A DNA stretch of 64,000 bases, from assembly GCA_002897695.1 (NCBI GenBank), contig BDTG01000039.1, positions 16,817 to 80,816 of the forward strand, given 5' to 3'. The position numbers and the translations under genes were made by a program. How positions within the stretch are numbered: the first letter of the stretch is position 1; each line of letters opens with the position of its first letter. Below the pieces are notes generated by a model that saw only the letters and a list, made by a program, of their open reading frames with translations, did no database searches and was not told where the DNA came from. The stretch comes from a bacterium BMS3Abin14. GTDB taxonomy: Bacteria > BMS3Abin14. This document shows positions 36,277 through 45,638 of this stretch, in pieces.

Positions 36277-38185
36277 CTGAACTTTCCGGGGAATCCGTTT
36301 CGGGCTTCTCCAACTGCTCTGCGGATGAGTCTTCCCGGCGTGTCTCGGCCTTTGGTTCCTCTGGTTTCATGGTATGGTTTCTCTTGGGCGCGGGCAGCTC
36401 TTTCCCCTTGATAACCGCCTCTATCTCAACCCCGTCGAGAACCTCCCGCTCGAGCAGGATGTCGGCCAGTTTGTGCAGGATCTCTATATTTTCTTCCAGA
36501 AGTTTGGTGGCCCTGTCATGGGAGTTCTGGACCAGCTTTTTAACCTCATCGTCAATCTTGATTGCCGTATTCTCGCTGTAGTCGCGGTGCTGGCTGATCT
36601 CCCGGCCCAGAAATATCTGCTCTTCCTTCTTTCCGAAGGACAGCGGGCCCATCGCCTCACTCATCCCCCATTCGCATACCATCTTCCTGGCGAGTTCAGT
36701 CGCGCGTTCGATGTCGTTCCCGGCGCCGGTCGTCTGCTGCTTGAGTACCAGCTCCTCGGCAACGCGGCCGCCCATGAGGATGGCAATCCGGTCGACAAGG
36801 TAGTCCATGGGGTAGGTGTGCCGCTCATCTATGGGCAACTGTTGAGTGAGGCCCAGGGCTCTCCCTCTGGGAATAATGGTAACCTTGTGAATGGGATCGG
36901 TCCCTGGAATCATCTTGGCCACAAGCGTATGTCCCGCCTCATGATAGGCCGTTATCCTCTTTTCCTCATCGCTGATGATCATGCTCTTTCGCTCGACGCC
37001 CATGAGGACCTTGTCCTTGGCGTCCTCGAAATCTTCCATCATAACAGCCTGCCGGTCCCGGCGTGCAGCCAGGAGCGCGGCCTCATTGACCAGATTGGCA
37101 AGGTCTGCTCCAGAAAACCCGGGTGTCCCACGCGCGACAACTTCAAGCGCCACATCATCATCAAGGGGAATATGCTTTACGTGAACAAGCAGGATGCCCT
37201 CCCGGCCCTTGACGTCCGGATTTGGAACCACAATCTGCCTGTCAAATCTGCCGGGCCGCATGAGGGCTGGGTCCAGGACATCGGGGCGGTTGGTCGCCGC
37301 GATAAGGATGACCCCCTCGTTGGATTCGAACCCGTCCATCTCAACCAGGAGCTGGTTCAGAGTCTGTTCTCGCTCATCGTGCCCGCCTCCCAGACCGGCC
37401 CCCCGATGACGACCGACTGCGTCGATTTCATCAATAAATACGATGCAGGGCGCGCTTTTCTTCCCCTGTTCAAAGAGGTCTCTGACCCTGGAAGCCCCGA
37501 CCCCGACGAACATTTCCACAAAATCGGACCCGCTGATGGAAAAAAACGGGACGCTCGCCTCACCGGCAATTGCTTTGGCAAGCAGGGTCTTGCCCGTTCC
37601 GGGAGGCCCCATGAGCAGAACACCTTTGGGTATTTTCCCGCCAAGTCGCTGAAATCTCTGGGGATCCTTCAGAAAGTCGATAATTTCTTCCAGTTCCTCC
37701 TTGGCCTCGTTAATCCCCGCAACGTCCTCGAATGTGACCTTGACCGAGGAGTCCGTCAGCAAACGTGCCTTCGATTTTCCAAATGACAGGGCTTTGCTGC
37801 CCCCGGCCTGCATCTGTCTCATGAAGAAGATCCAGACCCCGATAAGCAAAAGCATGGGGAACCAGGAGACCAGGATGGTCACATACCAGGGACTTTGCTG
37901 GGACGGTCCTGCGTTAATTTTTACATCCTTGCCCCTCAGGAACGAGACGAGGTTGGGATCATCCGCAGCGTAGGATTTGAAGTGTTTCCCATCGTCGAGT
38001 GTGCCGGTGATTACTTTTCCCTTGAGCATAACATCCTGGACACTGCCATCCTCGACGCGGGAGAGAAAATCACTGTATCCCAATTCGGTTATCTGCTGGG
38101 GCCGGACGGAAAAAAGGTTATATAGCAGGATCATTACCAGGGCGATAACGACCCACAATGATAGATGACGCAAGAAGTTATTCAA
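36239..38185 (-). CDS. ftsH: ATP-dependent zinc metalloprotease FtsH
   Basis: 648 residues. There are two membrane spans (residues about 10-25 and 105-122), Walker [19 protein letters not shown], the pore motif [17 protein letters not shown], Walker [34 protein letters not shown] and the zinc site HEAGH (about residue 420). The C-terminal tail is acidic and disordered. FtsH degrades membrane proteins and unstable regulators. HflKC, its usual inhibitor/scaffold, is encoded at 52.5-54.6 kb. Confidence 0.98.
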   Translation of the reverse strand: MNNFLRHLSLWVVIALVMILLYNLFSVRPQQITELGYSDFLSRVEDGSVQDVMLKGKVITGTLDDGKHFKSYAADDPNLVSFLRGKDVKINAGPSQQSPWYVTILVSWFPMLLLIGVWIFFMRQMQAGGSKALSFGKSKARLLTDSSVKVTFEDVAGINEAKEELEEIIDFLKDPQRFQRLGGKIPKGVLLMGPPGTGKTLLAKAIAGEASVPFFSISGSDFVEMFVGVGASRVRDLFEQGKKSAPCIVFIDEIDAVGRHRGAGLGGGHDEREQTLNQLLVEMDGFESNEGVILIAATNRPDVLDPALMRPGRFDRQIVVPNPDVKGREGILLVHVKHIPLDDDVALEVVARGTPGFSGADLANLVNEAALLAARRDRQAVMMEDFEDAKDKVLMGVERKSMIISDEEKRITAYHEAGHTLVAKMIPGTDPIHKVTIIPRGRALGLTQQLPIDERHTYPMDYLVDRIAILMGGRVAEELVLKQQTTGAGNDIERATELARKMVCEWGMSEAMGPLSFGKKEEQIFLGREISQHRDYSENTAIKIDDEVKKLVQNSHDRATKLLEENIEILHKLADILLEREVLDGVEIEAVIKGKELPAPKRNHTMKPEEPKAETRREDSSAEQLEKPETDSPESSDDTATENPSSDS

Positions 38186-38233
38186 GGGTGGTGACCTCCA
38201 TTTTCTCCAGTTATATTAGACATTTACCATATT

Positions 38234-39661
38234 TCACTTAATGTAACAACCATAATCATTTCCCGGCGTGGTTCCATTGAGGCGAAGGAGATAGGCCTCC
38301 GATGGAATTCCTGCCTTCAGGGCGATCATCTGGGAGATTTCAACACCCCCGATCCAGATGATGGTCCCCTCCCTGTCAGTAACAACCGGAAGGCCATCCC
38401 TGTCTGGCCGGGGAACCTTCCGGTCCATGAGAAAACGCTTAAGTGTCTTCGAATGCCGCATTCCCAACGGCTGAAAACGGTCCCCGGGTCTTCGTTTGCG
38501 GACAAAAAGGGGCTTTTTCAGGCCTTTTTTTGCAACCAGAGCCTCCAGACCGCGTGGAAAAACGCGTTTGCCGTCATAAAGCGCTTCAGAGGCAGTCAGA
38601 AACGCACCCAGTTCCGGGACATTAACCCTGCCCGGCACCTGCCACTCCCGCTCACGGAAGATCGCCGGAACACGGTCGCAGCCGGGGCCTTTCCCAAGGA
38701 CCACCTTTTCACGGAGAACCTCGATCTCCAGGCGGTCGGACAGTTTGACCTTTCCCGCTCCCTTCTCCAGACACCCGACAAATTGCTGAACAACGGACCT
38801 TTTGGGATATCCGGGCATCACCGCCTGAACCATCCTGATGGCAGCTCTTTCCATCAAGCATCGAGGGATGCGGTCAATAACACCGCGGTCAACGGCAGTT
38901 GCCGACAGGTCGAATCCCTGTCCGGCCAGATGACCAAGGGCACGGGTTTCCCATCTTGCCAAGGCCCCTGCTGTTTTACCAAGCCGCACGAGCAATGGGG
39001 AGATATCCGTTTCAAATCGCCTGTTTAAGCCCGGGATAGTGATATGCCTCAACCTGTTTCTTGAAAAAATCATATCACGGTTGGATCTGTCCTCCAGTGG
39101 AATCAACCCGGCCAGGGCACAGCATTCCTCGGTATCACGGCGAAAAACGCCCAGCAGTGGGCGAAGAACCTGCCCTTCCTTCTCACTGATCCCCCCAAGG
39201 GACCGCCAATCCATCGCTCTGAGGGTACGGAAGAGTACGGTCTCGGCCTGGTCGTCAGCCTGGTGGCCGGTCAGTATCCAGCTCGCCCCAACCTTCAGGG
39301 CGGCTTCACGAAGGAAGCTGTACCGCATTTCCCTCAGGGCCGCTTCCAGGGACCGCAACCGATTCCTCGCCGCGCGGACATCAGCTTTTACAAGAACACC
39401 GGTGACAAGAGGCACGCTCATTTTCCTGCAGATTTCCCGGACGGCCAGGGCATCACGTGCAGAATCACCTTCCCGGACATTATGGTCAAGATGCGCGGCT
39501 GTCAGCACCCCGGAGCGGCCCGCCTGCAACAGGGAGAGCGCTTTTAAAAGAGCCAGGGAATCCGCCCCCCCTGATACGGCAACGAGAAGGCCCTGATCGG
39601 GATCAACACCCAATCGTCCGAGGGACTCTGACACCAGGTTCTGGAAGTCTTCCGCTTTCAT
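38234..39661 (-). CDS. tilS: tRNA(Ile)-lysidine synthase
   Basis: 475 residues. The N-terminal PP-loop ATPase motif is VAVSGGADSLALLKAL (about residue 26), with ILTGHQADDQAETVLFRTLRAM later; the C-terminal substrate-binding domain has RRPGDRFQPLGMRHSKTLKRFLMDRKVPR. It converts C34 to lysidine in tRNA-Ile(CAU). It heads the long minus-strand run and lies just upstream of ftsH, a common order. Confidence 0.96.
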   Translation of the reverse strand: MKAEDFQNLVSESLGRLGVDPDQGLLVAVSGGADSLALLKALSLLQAGRSGVLTAAHLDHNVREGDSARDALAVREICRKMSVPLVTGVLVKADVRAARNRLRSLEAALREMRYSFLREAALKVGASWILTGHQADDQAETVLFRTLRAMDWRSLGGISEKEGQVLRPLLGVFRRDTEECCALAGLIPLEDRSNRDMIFSRNRLRHITIPGLNRRFETDISPLLVRLGKTAGALARWETRALGHLAGQGFDLSATAVDRGVIDRIPRCLMERAAIRMVQAVMPGYPKRSVVQQFVGCLEKGAGKVKLSDRLEIEVLREKVVLGKGPGCDRVPAIFREREWQVPGRVNVPELGAFLTASEALYDGKRVFPRGLEALVAKKGLKKPLFVRKRRPGDRFQPLGMRHSKTLKRFLMDRKVPRPDRDGLPVVTDREGTIIWIGGVEISQMIALKAGIPSEAYLLRLNGTTPGNDYGCYIK

Positions 39662-39731
39662 GTTTTATTGCACATCCCCGCCCGCATCCCGGTTGGCTGG
39701 CTGTTTTACCGGCTCATCGGCGCCTATAAAA

Positions 39732-39757
39732 AACCCGGAGCCACGGGGCTCCGGGTT
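39732..39757 (-). terminator. intrinsic terminator between the ferritin-like gene and tilS
   Basis: AACCCGGAGCC, a four-base loop (ACGG), then GGCTCCGGGTT. On the minus strand the stem is followed by a T run (39733-39728), so it should end transcripts from the ferritin-like gene about 200 bases downstream of its stop. Confidence 0.85.
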
Positions 39758-39817
39758 CATTCCATGAGAGGAGATCATACTTGGAAATACTGCCAAAGCC
39801 TATCTATTTTTATGGAA

Positions 39818-39965
39818 TCGTAAAAAGGCCATTCGTGGCTTTTTACTCAGCGGAAGGCGGAAAGTGTCATTTTCGCTTTCCTTACAAATCAATGACTTGC
39901 TTTGCAAATCTTTGATTTGGGCGCCCTTCCCGGGCGCATTGATGATTTATTACGAAGTCATCAAT
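39818..39965 (-). repeat. multi-hairpin repeat family A, full copy
   Basis: Same module order as 17629-17778: TCGTAAAAAGGCCATTCGTGG / CTTTTTACTC, AAGTGTCATTTTCGCTTTCC, AATGACTTGC/TTTGCAAATC, GGGCGCCCTTCCCGGGCGC, GATTTATTACGAAGTCATC. Its right end supplies the TGATGA stop of the ferritin-like gene. Confidence 0.85.
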
Positions 39966-40434
39966 TTTCAATCTCCTGATTCTCCCAGCCCGGTCTGCTT
40001 TTTATCAGATCGAGTTCATTTGAAAGTATCTCGTAGTGTCCTCGCTCCATATCGGCGAGGTACTCGAGAAAGCCACGTGCCCTGGCATCGTCTGCCTTAC
40101 CGGCCATCTCATCGTACACCTTTGCGGCATTTTTTTCGTTTTCCATCGCCAACAGGAGGATATTCTCCATGGACATCCTGGCCACATCCGGATCGACTCC
40201 TTCGCGGTTTTCGGACTTCGCCTCGCCTGGTTCCATGCCCGTCTGGGCCCAGTAAAGCCGGCTCAGGGTGTTCCGGTGTTCCATTTCGTCATCGGCCAGG
40301 CCCAGAAGCCTCCTTCGGACAAGCGGGTTTCTTACCTTTTGCGCCGCGGCCAGGTAGAAATCTCTTCCTTCCATCTCGGCTTTAATGGCGTTCAGGATTG
40401 TCTCTCCGGTTTTTACGTTTACAGCCATCGGCAT
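39961..40434 (-). CDS. ferritin-like / rubrerythrin-type diiron protein
   Basis: 157 residues in a four-helix bundle. KAEMEGRDFYLAAAQ (helix 1, E), DDEMEHRNTL (E-x2-H), MENEKNAAKVYDEM and DMERGHYEIL (E-x2-H) provide the expected carboxylate/His iron ligands. There is no rubredoxin CxxC domain. Such proteins take part in peroxide reduction or iron handling in anaerobes. The stop codon lies at the edge of a family A repeat. Confidence 0.85.
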   Translation of the reverse strand: MPMAVNVKTGETILNAIKAEMEGRDFYLAAAQKVRNPLVRRRLLGLADDEMEHRNTLSRLYWAQTGMEPGEAKSENREGVDPDVARMSMENILLLAMENEKNAAKVYDEMAGKADDARARGFLEYLADMERGHYEILSNELDLIKSRPGWENQEIEN

Positions 40435-40528
40435 CGCCCCCTTGGATTTTTTATGAACCTAGCATTTTCCGGTGATCCATTCCAGATAAAGATGATGACC
40501 TGCTGCAAAATTCGTCCAGCTTGAAGCC

Positions 40529-41434
40529 CTAAATGATTTCATCCAGGGAGATGTTGAGCCTCATGGTGATTTTTTTCAGCTTTCTGATCGCAGTTGCTTC
40601 GATCTGACGGATCCTTTCCCTCGTGACGCCATAGCTCAATCCTATAGCCTCAAGGGTCTTCGGTTCCCCGTCGTCAAGGCCGAACCGCATGATAATGATC
40701 TCTTTTTCGTTCTCGTGGAGCTCGTCCAGCCATCCATAAATTAATGAAACCCTCTTTTCATTCTCGACCATTGCCGAGGGCGACACGGCTTTTTTATCCT
40801 CGATAAGGTCAATCAGCTCCTGTTTCTCGTCAGCGCCGACAGGGGCGTCAATGGAGGAGGTTCGCCTGACTAACTGAAGGATGTTATGAACCTTGGAAAT
40901 GGGCATATCAAGATGTTCGGATATGTCCTGCGGGAGAGGATCCCTGCCTAAATCCCGCATGAGCTGGCGTTCCGCCTTCAGGACCTTGTTTATGGTCTCA
41001 GATACGTGCACGGGCAGTCTTATAATCCGTGCCTGATTGACGATCGCCCTCTCAACCGCCTGACGAATCCACCAGGTGGCATAGGTGCTGAACCTGAATC
41101 CCCTCCTGTAGTCAAATTTTTCGACAGCCCGGATAAGGCCCAGATTACCCTCGTCAATGAGGTCCAGAAGCGGCAGCCCCCGGTGGATATACCTTTTGGC
41201 GATGTTGACCACCAGACGAAGGTTGCATTCGATCATCTCACGTCTGGCGTCGTCGTCGGATTCGGAAACGCGCCTGGCAAGTTCCAGTTCCTCTTCAGGG
41301 CGAAGCAGTCTTGTCCTCCGTATCTCCTGGAGGTATAGCTTTATGGGGTCCTTCGATGCGGATGATGATGTTCCTGGAGGTTTGAAATTTTTTTCAGGAT
41401 CCCCGGAAAATGATTCGTCCTTTTTTTTGGCCAT
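40529..41434 (-). CDS. rpoS: RpoS-like sigma-70 family factor
   Basis: 301 residues with regions 1.2 ([16 protein letters not shown]), 2 ([42 protein letters not shown] and [17 protein letters not shown]), 3 and 4 ([12 protein letters not shown] helix-turn-helix). It lacks the large non-conserved domain of RpoD. The neighbourhood surE-pcm-dedA-nlpD-rpoS is the classic RpoS context, which supports the call of the general-stress/stationary sigma factor. Confidence 0.9.
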   Translation of the reverse strand: MAKKKDESFSGDPEKNFKPPGTSSSASKDPIKLYLQEIRRTRLLRPEEELELARRVSESDDDARREMIECNLRLVVNIAKRYIHRGLPLLDLIDEGNLGLIRAVEKFDYRRGFRFSTYATWWIRQAVERAIVNQARIIRLPVHVSETINKVLKAERQLMRDLGRDPLPQDISEHLDMPISKVHNILQLVRRTSSIDAPVGADEKQELIDLIEDKKAVSPSAMVENEKRVSLIYGWLDELHENEKEIIIMRFGLDDGEPKTLEAIGLSYGVTRERIRQIEATAIRKLKKITMRLNISLDEII

Positions 41435-41451
41435 ATCCCCCGAAAATTATA

Positions 41452-41483
41452 GTTTGAGAGTTTGAGAGTTTGAGAGTTTGAGG
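41452..41483 (-). repeat. short tandem array GTTTGAGA x3 plus GTTTGAGG
   Basis: Four 8-bp units immediately upstream of the rpoS start. The core GTTTGA is also used, at 7-bp spacing, at 58868-58888. Confidence 0.95.
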
Positions 41484-41588
41484 TTAAGAGCAAATAACTC
41501 CCCTGCTCCCAAGCCCGCTCTCTCCCGCGTCTTCGCGTCCCCGTGTCTGTCCCTTCACCCTCCTCCCCATGCTCCCATGCGCCGATCT

Positions 41589-42293
41589 TCAGGTCCTCGG
41601 AAGGTACGCCATGGGATTTTCTGGAACCCCGCGCACACGCACCTCGAAGTGGAGATGAGGTCCCGTTGCCCATCCTGTTTTTCCGACTCTGGAAATGATC
41701 TGCCCCTTCTTGACACGGTCGCCCATCCTCACGAGGATGACCGAGTTGTGGGCATAAACAGTCGATACCTCATCGGCATGCTTGAGGACAACCACATTTC
41801 CGTATCCTCTCATGCCATGGCCGCTGTAAACCACTTTTCCATCGGCCGCCGCCCTGACGGGTGTCCCGACGGGAGCGGGGAGATCTATACCCTGGTGTTT
41901 TTTCCCATTCCTGAGCCCGAACCCGGAGGAGATAGTAGCTGTGAGAGGCCAGGCAATCCGGACGACCCCGGGAGAAGGCGGTTTTAAAAGGCCGGGGTGA
42001 TAGGGCTCGACATGCAGAACCCTCCTGGCGCCGGGGATGAAGAGCCTGCGGCCAACCGGAATGGCCGTTACATCCTCAATACCGTTAACCCATTGAAGGG
42101 TTTCCAGTTCCACCCCGTAGGCCTTCGCGATACGCCACAGGGTCTGGCCCTTCTCCACGGTATGGTAAACGCCTCCGAAGTCCGCGGAGTATTGCGGAGC
42201 GCCCCTTTCGCTGCGCACCCCCCCGTACTGGGCACAAGCGACCGTAAGCATAATAACAGGAATCAGGAACCACAGTCGAATATTAAATTTCAC
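41589..42293 (-). CDS. nlpD: LysM-M23 murein hydrolase-like lipoprotein (NlpD type)
   Basis: About 234 residues from GTG 42293 (AAGGA just upstream); a TTG at 42329 is also open. A lipobox VIMLTVAC follows the signal. One LysM domain (YHTVEKGQTLWRIAKAYGV) precedes an M23 domain with HQGIDLPAPVGTPV and GPHLHFEV. The H-x3-D and HLH zinc ligands are present, so unlike E. coli NlpD this copy may be an active endopeptidase rather than an amidase activator. It lies directly upstream of rpoS. Confidence 0.88.
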   Translation of the reverse strand: MKFNIRLWFLIPVIMLTVACAQYGGVRSERGAPQYSADFGGVYHTVEKGQTLWRIAKAYGVELETLQWVNGIEDVTAIPVGRRLFIPGARRVLHVEPYHPGLLKPPSPGVVRIAWPLTATISSGFGLRNGKKHQGIDLPAPVGTPVRAAADGKVVYSGHGMRGYGNVVVLKHADEVSTVYAHNSVILVRMGDRVKKGQIISRVGKTGWATGPHLHFEVRVRGVPENPMAYLPRT

Positions 42294-42325
42294 AAGGTCC
42301 TTCCGACAGGGCCGCAAAAAGCTAA

Positions 42326-42919
42326 TCAATTATCCGTCTGGCTACTGTTTCGCTTCACCAGTGGTTTCAGGATAAGAAAACCGCCCAGAAGGAGCGCCAC
42401 GAATACCAGCGTGAACCAGTTGAAATACCGCTCGATGAGGACTTTCATCTCCTCACCCCAAAGGAAAATGGATCCCGCCACCAGGAAAAACCTGGCGCTT
42501 CGGCTGATGGCCGAGACCGCGGCAAACGGGATAAACGGGATGGCAAAGGTTCCAGCCGACAGGGTGAACACCTTGTAGGGAATGGGGGTGAAGCCGGCAA
42601 TACCGATAGCCCACACTTCATACTTCTCGTAGGCGTCCTTCACCATGTTGATTTTCGCCTCGGAAAAAAACCGGTGGAGCAGCGGCCGTCCTCCCACCCA
42701 GCCCAGGAAGTACCCGAACATGCCTCCGATAAGGGAACCGGCGGAGCAGACGAGGGCAAAAACAAAAGCTTCCCTGGGGCGAATGAGTGCCATGGCGATG
42801 AGAAGGACGTCGGGCGGAATGGGAAAGAATGAGGATTCTGCGAAAGCCAGTCCGAAGAGGGCAATGACGCTCGATGGGTTATGGGACCAGGCAATGACCC
42901 ACTGGACTAGTCCGCTCAT
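42326..42919 (-). CDS. DedA/VTT-family membrane protein (YqaA-like)
   Basis: 197 residues. AFAESSFFPIPPDVLLIAMALIRP, GSLIGGMFGYFLGWVGGRPLL and IAGFTPIPYKVFTLSAGTFAIP are the SNARE-associated/VTT signatures. DedA proteins move lipids (such as undecaprenyl phosphate or phosphatidylethanolamine) across the membrane. It is inserted between pcm and nlpD in the rpoS cluster, overlapping pcm by four bases. Confidence 0.88.
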   Translation of the reverse strand: MSGLVQWVIAWSHNPSSVIALFGLAFAESSFFPIPPDVLLIAMALIRPREAFVFALVCSAGSLIGGMFGYFLGWVGGRPLLHRFFSEAKINMVKDAYEKYEVWAIGIAGFTPIPYKVFTLSAGTFAIPFIPFAAVSAISRSARFFLVAGSIFLWGEEMKVLIERYFNWFTLVFVALLLGGFLILKPLVKRNSSQTDN

Positions 42920-43584
42920 CGGCCGTTTGTCTCCCAGCCGTGTTTTCCGACGAGTCTGACAAAAACGCAGCCTCCCATCTTTCTCTGACTTACGGAACCA
43001 TCCTGCTTCCGGGTCACCTGGACAAGTTCCTGACTGAGGCTGCTTCCCACAGGCACCACCAGGATTCCGCCCTCGGCGAGCTGTTCCACCAGGGGCTCCG
43101 GGATGGACGGGGCCCCGGCCGTCACCATGATGCGATCAAAGGGCGCGTATTCCGGCCACCCCAGGGAACCGTCGGAGAGACGAACGAGAATGTTTTTATA
43201 GCCCAGGGAATCAAGGGTCTTCCGGGCCTGCCCGGCAAGGGATGGTATCCTCTCAACCGAATAGACCTTGCAGGAGAGCTCCGCGAGAACAGCAGTCTGG
43301 TACCCGGACCCGGTCCCTACCTCGAGGACAGACTCCTCCCCGGTGAGGTTCAGCGCTTCCGTCATGAGCGCAACCATGAAAGGTTGGGATATGGTCTGCC
43401 CATCGCCTATGGGGAGCGGATAGTCTTCATACGCGCTCCCACGTTGGGTCTCCTGGACAAAAAGGTGCCTGGGTACCTTCCTCATGGCTTCCAGCACTCG
43501 GGGGTCCTTTATCCCCCTGGGCACGAGCTGGCTATCCACCATCTTTTTTCTGGCCCAGTCGAGCCTTCCGGCCTTGCGGTTCAA
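42916..43584 (-). CDS. pcm: protein-L-isoaspartate O-methyltransferase
   Basis: 222 residues. SQPFMVALMTEALNL, motif I VLEVGTGSGYQTAVLAEL (about residue 85) and FDRIMVTAGAPSIPEPLVEQLAEGG are diagnostic. It methylates isoaspartyl residues to repair aged proteins with SAM. It overlaps surE by four bases and the dedA gene by four, so all are translationally linked. Confidence 0.96.
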   Translation of the reverse strand: MNRKAGRLDWARKKMVDSQLVPRGIKDPRVLEAMRKVPRHLFVQETQRGSAYEDYPLPIGDGQTISQPFMVALMTEALNLTGEESVLEVGTGSGYQTAVLAELSCKVYSVERIPSLAGQARKTLDSLGYKNILVRLSDGSLGWPEYAPFDRIMVTAGAPSIPEPLVEQLAEGGILVVPVGSSLSQELVQVTRKQDGSVSQRKMGGCVFVRLVGKHGWETNGR

Positions 43585-44348
43585 GTGTTGTCCTTCCTTT
43601 CCCGAACGCCGTTCCAGGAACGGACGGCGTCCAGCGCGTCATGGTCGGTTAAATCGGAATGCAGGGGTGTCACGCTGATGTATCCCCGCCCGACTGCCCC
43701 CACATCTGTTTCTTCGTCCTCCTCCACGCTGACCTGGTCTCCGCCTATCCAGAAGTAGGGCCTTTCCCTCGGGTCTTTCTTCTCGATAACGCTCTCGAGA
43801 AATTGGCGGCATCCCTGGCGCGTGACGATGAACTTCTCCAGGTCCTGCCGCGGGTTGTCGGGAACGTTGACATTCAGTATGGTGCCCTCGGGGAGGCCGT
43901 TGCGTTCAACCCAGCGCCCCACCTTCAGGGCGAAGAGCCCCGCCGGTCCGTAATCCAGGCTCCCGGCCTCAACGAGGGACATGGCGAAGGAGGGTACACC
44001 CATCATGTTTCCCTCCATGGCGGCCCATACCGTTCCCGAATAGGTTATGTTGTGGCCGAGATTCCCCCCCCTGTTGATACCCGACACGATGAGGTCGGGC
44101 TTTTTGCCTTTCAGAATCACGTGCACGCCCAGATGGATACAGTCCGTTGGGGTACCGTCAATGGCGTAACAATCCTCCCTTACCCTTTCAATCCTCAGTG
44201 GATGATGCAGGGTCAGGGAGTGGCTCACAGCACTGCGTTCCCTGTCGGGGGCGGCGACCACCACCCTGCCAAGCCCCTTCATCGCCCTGGCGAGGGCCTG
44301 GATTCCGGGAGCGTTGACGCCATCGTCGTTGGTTACGAGAATGATCAC
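43581..44348 (-). CDS. surE: 5'/3'-nucleotidase SurE
   Basis: 255 residues. ILVTNDDGVNAPGIQALA at the start supplies the metal-binding DD; APDRERSAVSHSLTL and SGINRGGNLGHNITYSGTV complete the active site. It dephosphorylates nucleoside monophosphates in stationary phase. It overlaps galE by four bases. Confidence 0.97.
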   Translation of the reverse strand: MIILVTNDDGVNAPGIQALARAMKGLGRVVVAAPDRERSAVSHSLTLHHPLRIERVREDCYAIDGTPTDCIHLGVHVILKGKKPDLIVSGINRGGNLGHNITYSGTVWAAMEGNMMGVPSFAMSLVEAGSLDYGPAGLFALKVGRWVERNGLPEGTILNVNVPDNPRQDLEKFIVTRQGCRQFLESVIEKKDPRERPYFWIGGDQVSVEEDEETDVGAVGRGYISVTPLHSDLTDHDALDAVRSWNGVRERKDNT

Positions 44349-45343
44349 CGTTTTGCCTCTTTCCGCCCTGAATGGAACTGCCAGGCTGTTCCTATGATTT
44401 CATTCAGACCGGAATGCCTTGGCTCCCAACCCAGCTCGGCCTTTGCCCTTGAGGAATCGGCGACGAGGACCGCCGGATCCCCCTCCCTCCTGCCTCCCAT
44501 GACAATGGGTACCCTTTTCTCCGTCACCCGTTCGGCCTCCCGGATCACCTCCATAACCGAGAACCCCTCTCCGATTCCCAGGTTAAAGGCCCTGGCTGTT
44601 TCGCCGGCGTCGATCCTTTCCAATGCCAGGACGTGCGCCCGCGCCAGATCAGTGACGTGGATGTAGTCCCGAAGGCAGGTACCGTCCGGAGTTTGATAGT
44701 CGTTGCCGAAGACTGTAATGTCGGGCCTGCTCCCCATAGCCGCCTGGAGAACGAGGGGTATCAGGTGGGTTTCCGGGTCATGCAGCTCCCCCGACTCCCC
44801 CTCCGGATCCGCCCCGGCGGCATTGAAATACCGCAGGGAGACGGACCTCATCCCGTGGGCGGCGGCGAAATCGCTCAGGATGCCCTCCACGATGCGTTTG
44901 GATTCGCCGTAGGGGTTGATGGGGGCTGGAGGGTAATCATCGGGGATGGGCGAAATTCGGGGAATACCGTACACCGCGGCGCTGGACGAAAAGATGAAGC
45001 TCATCACGCCGGATTCCAGAAGCGATCCCAGCAGGGCGATAGACCCCGAAACGTTGTTTCGGTAGTATTTGAGCGGATCCAGGACCGATTCCCCCACCTG
45101 TATGTATCCTGCAAAGTGGATGCAGGCCGATGGGCGGTATTTTTTCAGAACATCCTTTACCCTCTTCCCGTCACCTACATCCCCCACCTCCAGGGGACCC
45201 CACTTCACCAGGTCCGCATGACCGGTGGAGAGGTTGTCCAAAGAGACTGGAGTGTATCCGGCCGTGGCCAGGGCCTTGCAGGTGTGACTGCCGATGTATC
45301 CCGCGCCGCCGGTGACCAGGACTGTTTTTTCGCTGGTATCCAC
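44345..45343 (-). CDS. galE: UDP-glucose 4-epimerase
   Basis: About 332 residues. VLVTGGAGYIGSHTCKAL, FAGYIQVGESV, SSAAVYG, the catalytic YGESKRIVE and SLRYFNAAGADP match GalE. It interconverts UDP-glucose and UDP-galactose for surface sugars. I prefer GTG 45343; a TTG at 45379 is open. No good ribosome site is visible for either. It sits upstream of surE. Confidence 0.93.
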   Translation of the reverse strand: MDTSEKTVLVTGGAGYIGSHTCKALATAGYTPVSLDNLSTGHADLVKWGPLEVGDVGDGKRVKDVLKKYRPSACIHFAGYIQVGESVLDPLKYYRNNVSGSIALLGSLLESGVMSFIFSSSAAVYGIPRISPIPDDYPPAPINPYGESKRIVEGILSDFAAAHGMRSVSLRYFNAAGADPEGESGELHDPETHLIPLVLQAAMGSRPDITVFGNDYQTPDGTCLRDYIHVTDLARAHVLALERIDAGETARAFNLGIGEGFSVMEVIREAERVTEKRVPIVMGGRREGDPAVLVADSSRAKAELGWEPRHSGLNEIIGTAWQFHSGRKEAKR

Positions 45344-45638
45344 GGGGCACAACTTACATGGTCCGGAGGAATGAGACAAGGTTCAGGTTTCAGGAATCTG
45401 AAACCCGGGGCCAACGTCTAAAGTCCAACGTCCAACGTGGAAAAGCAGTCAAAGGGGCCGTATGGGAGTGAGGGAGTAAGGGAAGAGCTGACGCGGAGAC
45501 ACGGGAAATAAAACGAAGCCATTGCGAGCGACTGATCCAGGAGCGCGGCAATCCCGTGAATATTGGCGGGATCGCTTCGCACATGTTCTGCTCGCGATGA
45601 CAACCCTTTGGACCCTGGACTTTGGACATTTTTTAAAA
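45344..45638. repeat. repeat-rich spacer between wecA-like gene and galE
   Basis: Contains a heptad-like run around 45413-45437 (TCTAAAGTCCAACGTCCAACG), a palindromic GCCATTGCGAGC / GCTCGCGATGAC element (about 45519-45603) and GGACCCTGGACTTTGGACA (45608-45626). No gene seen. Confidence 0.6.

Noticed and set aside
36374-37786. A 470-residue plus-strand frame
   Set aside because: Mirror of ftsH, which carries Walker and HEAGH motifs.
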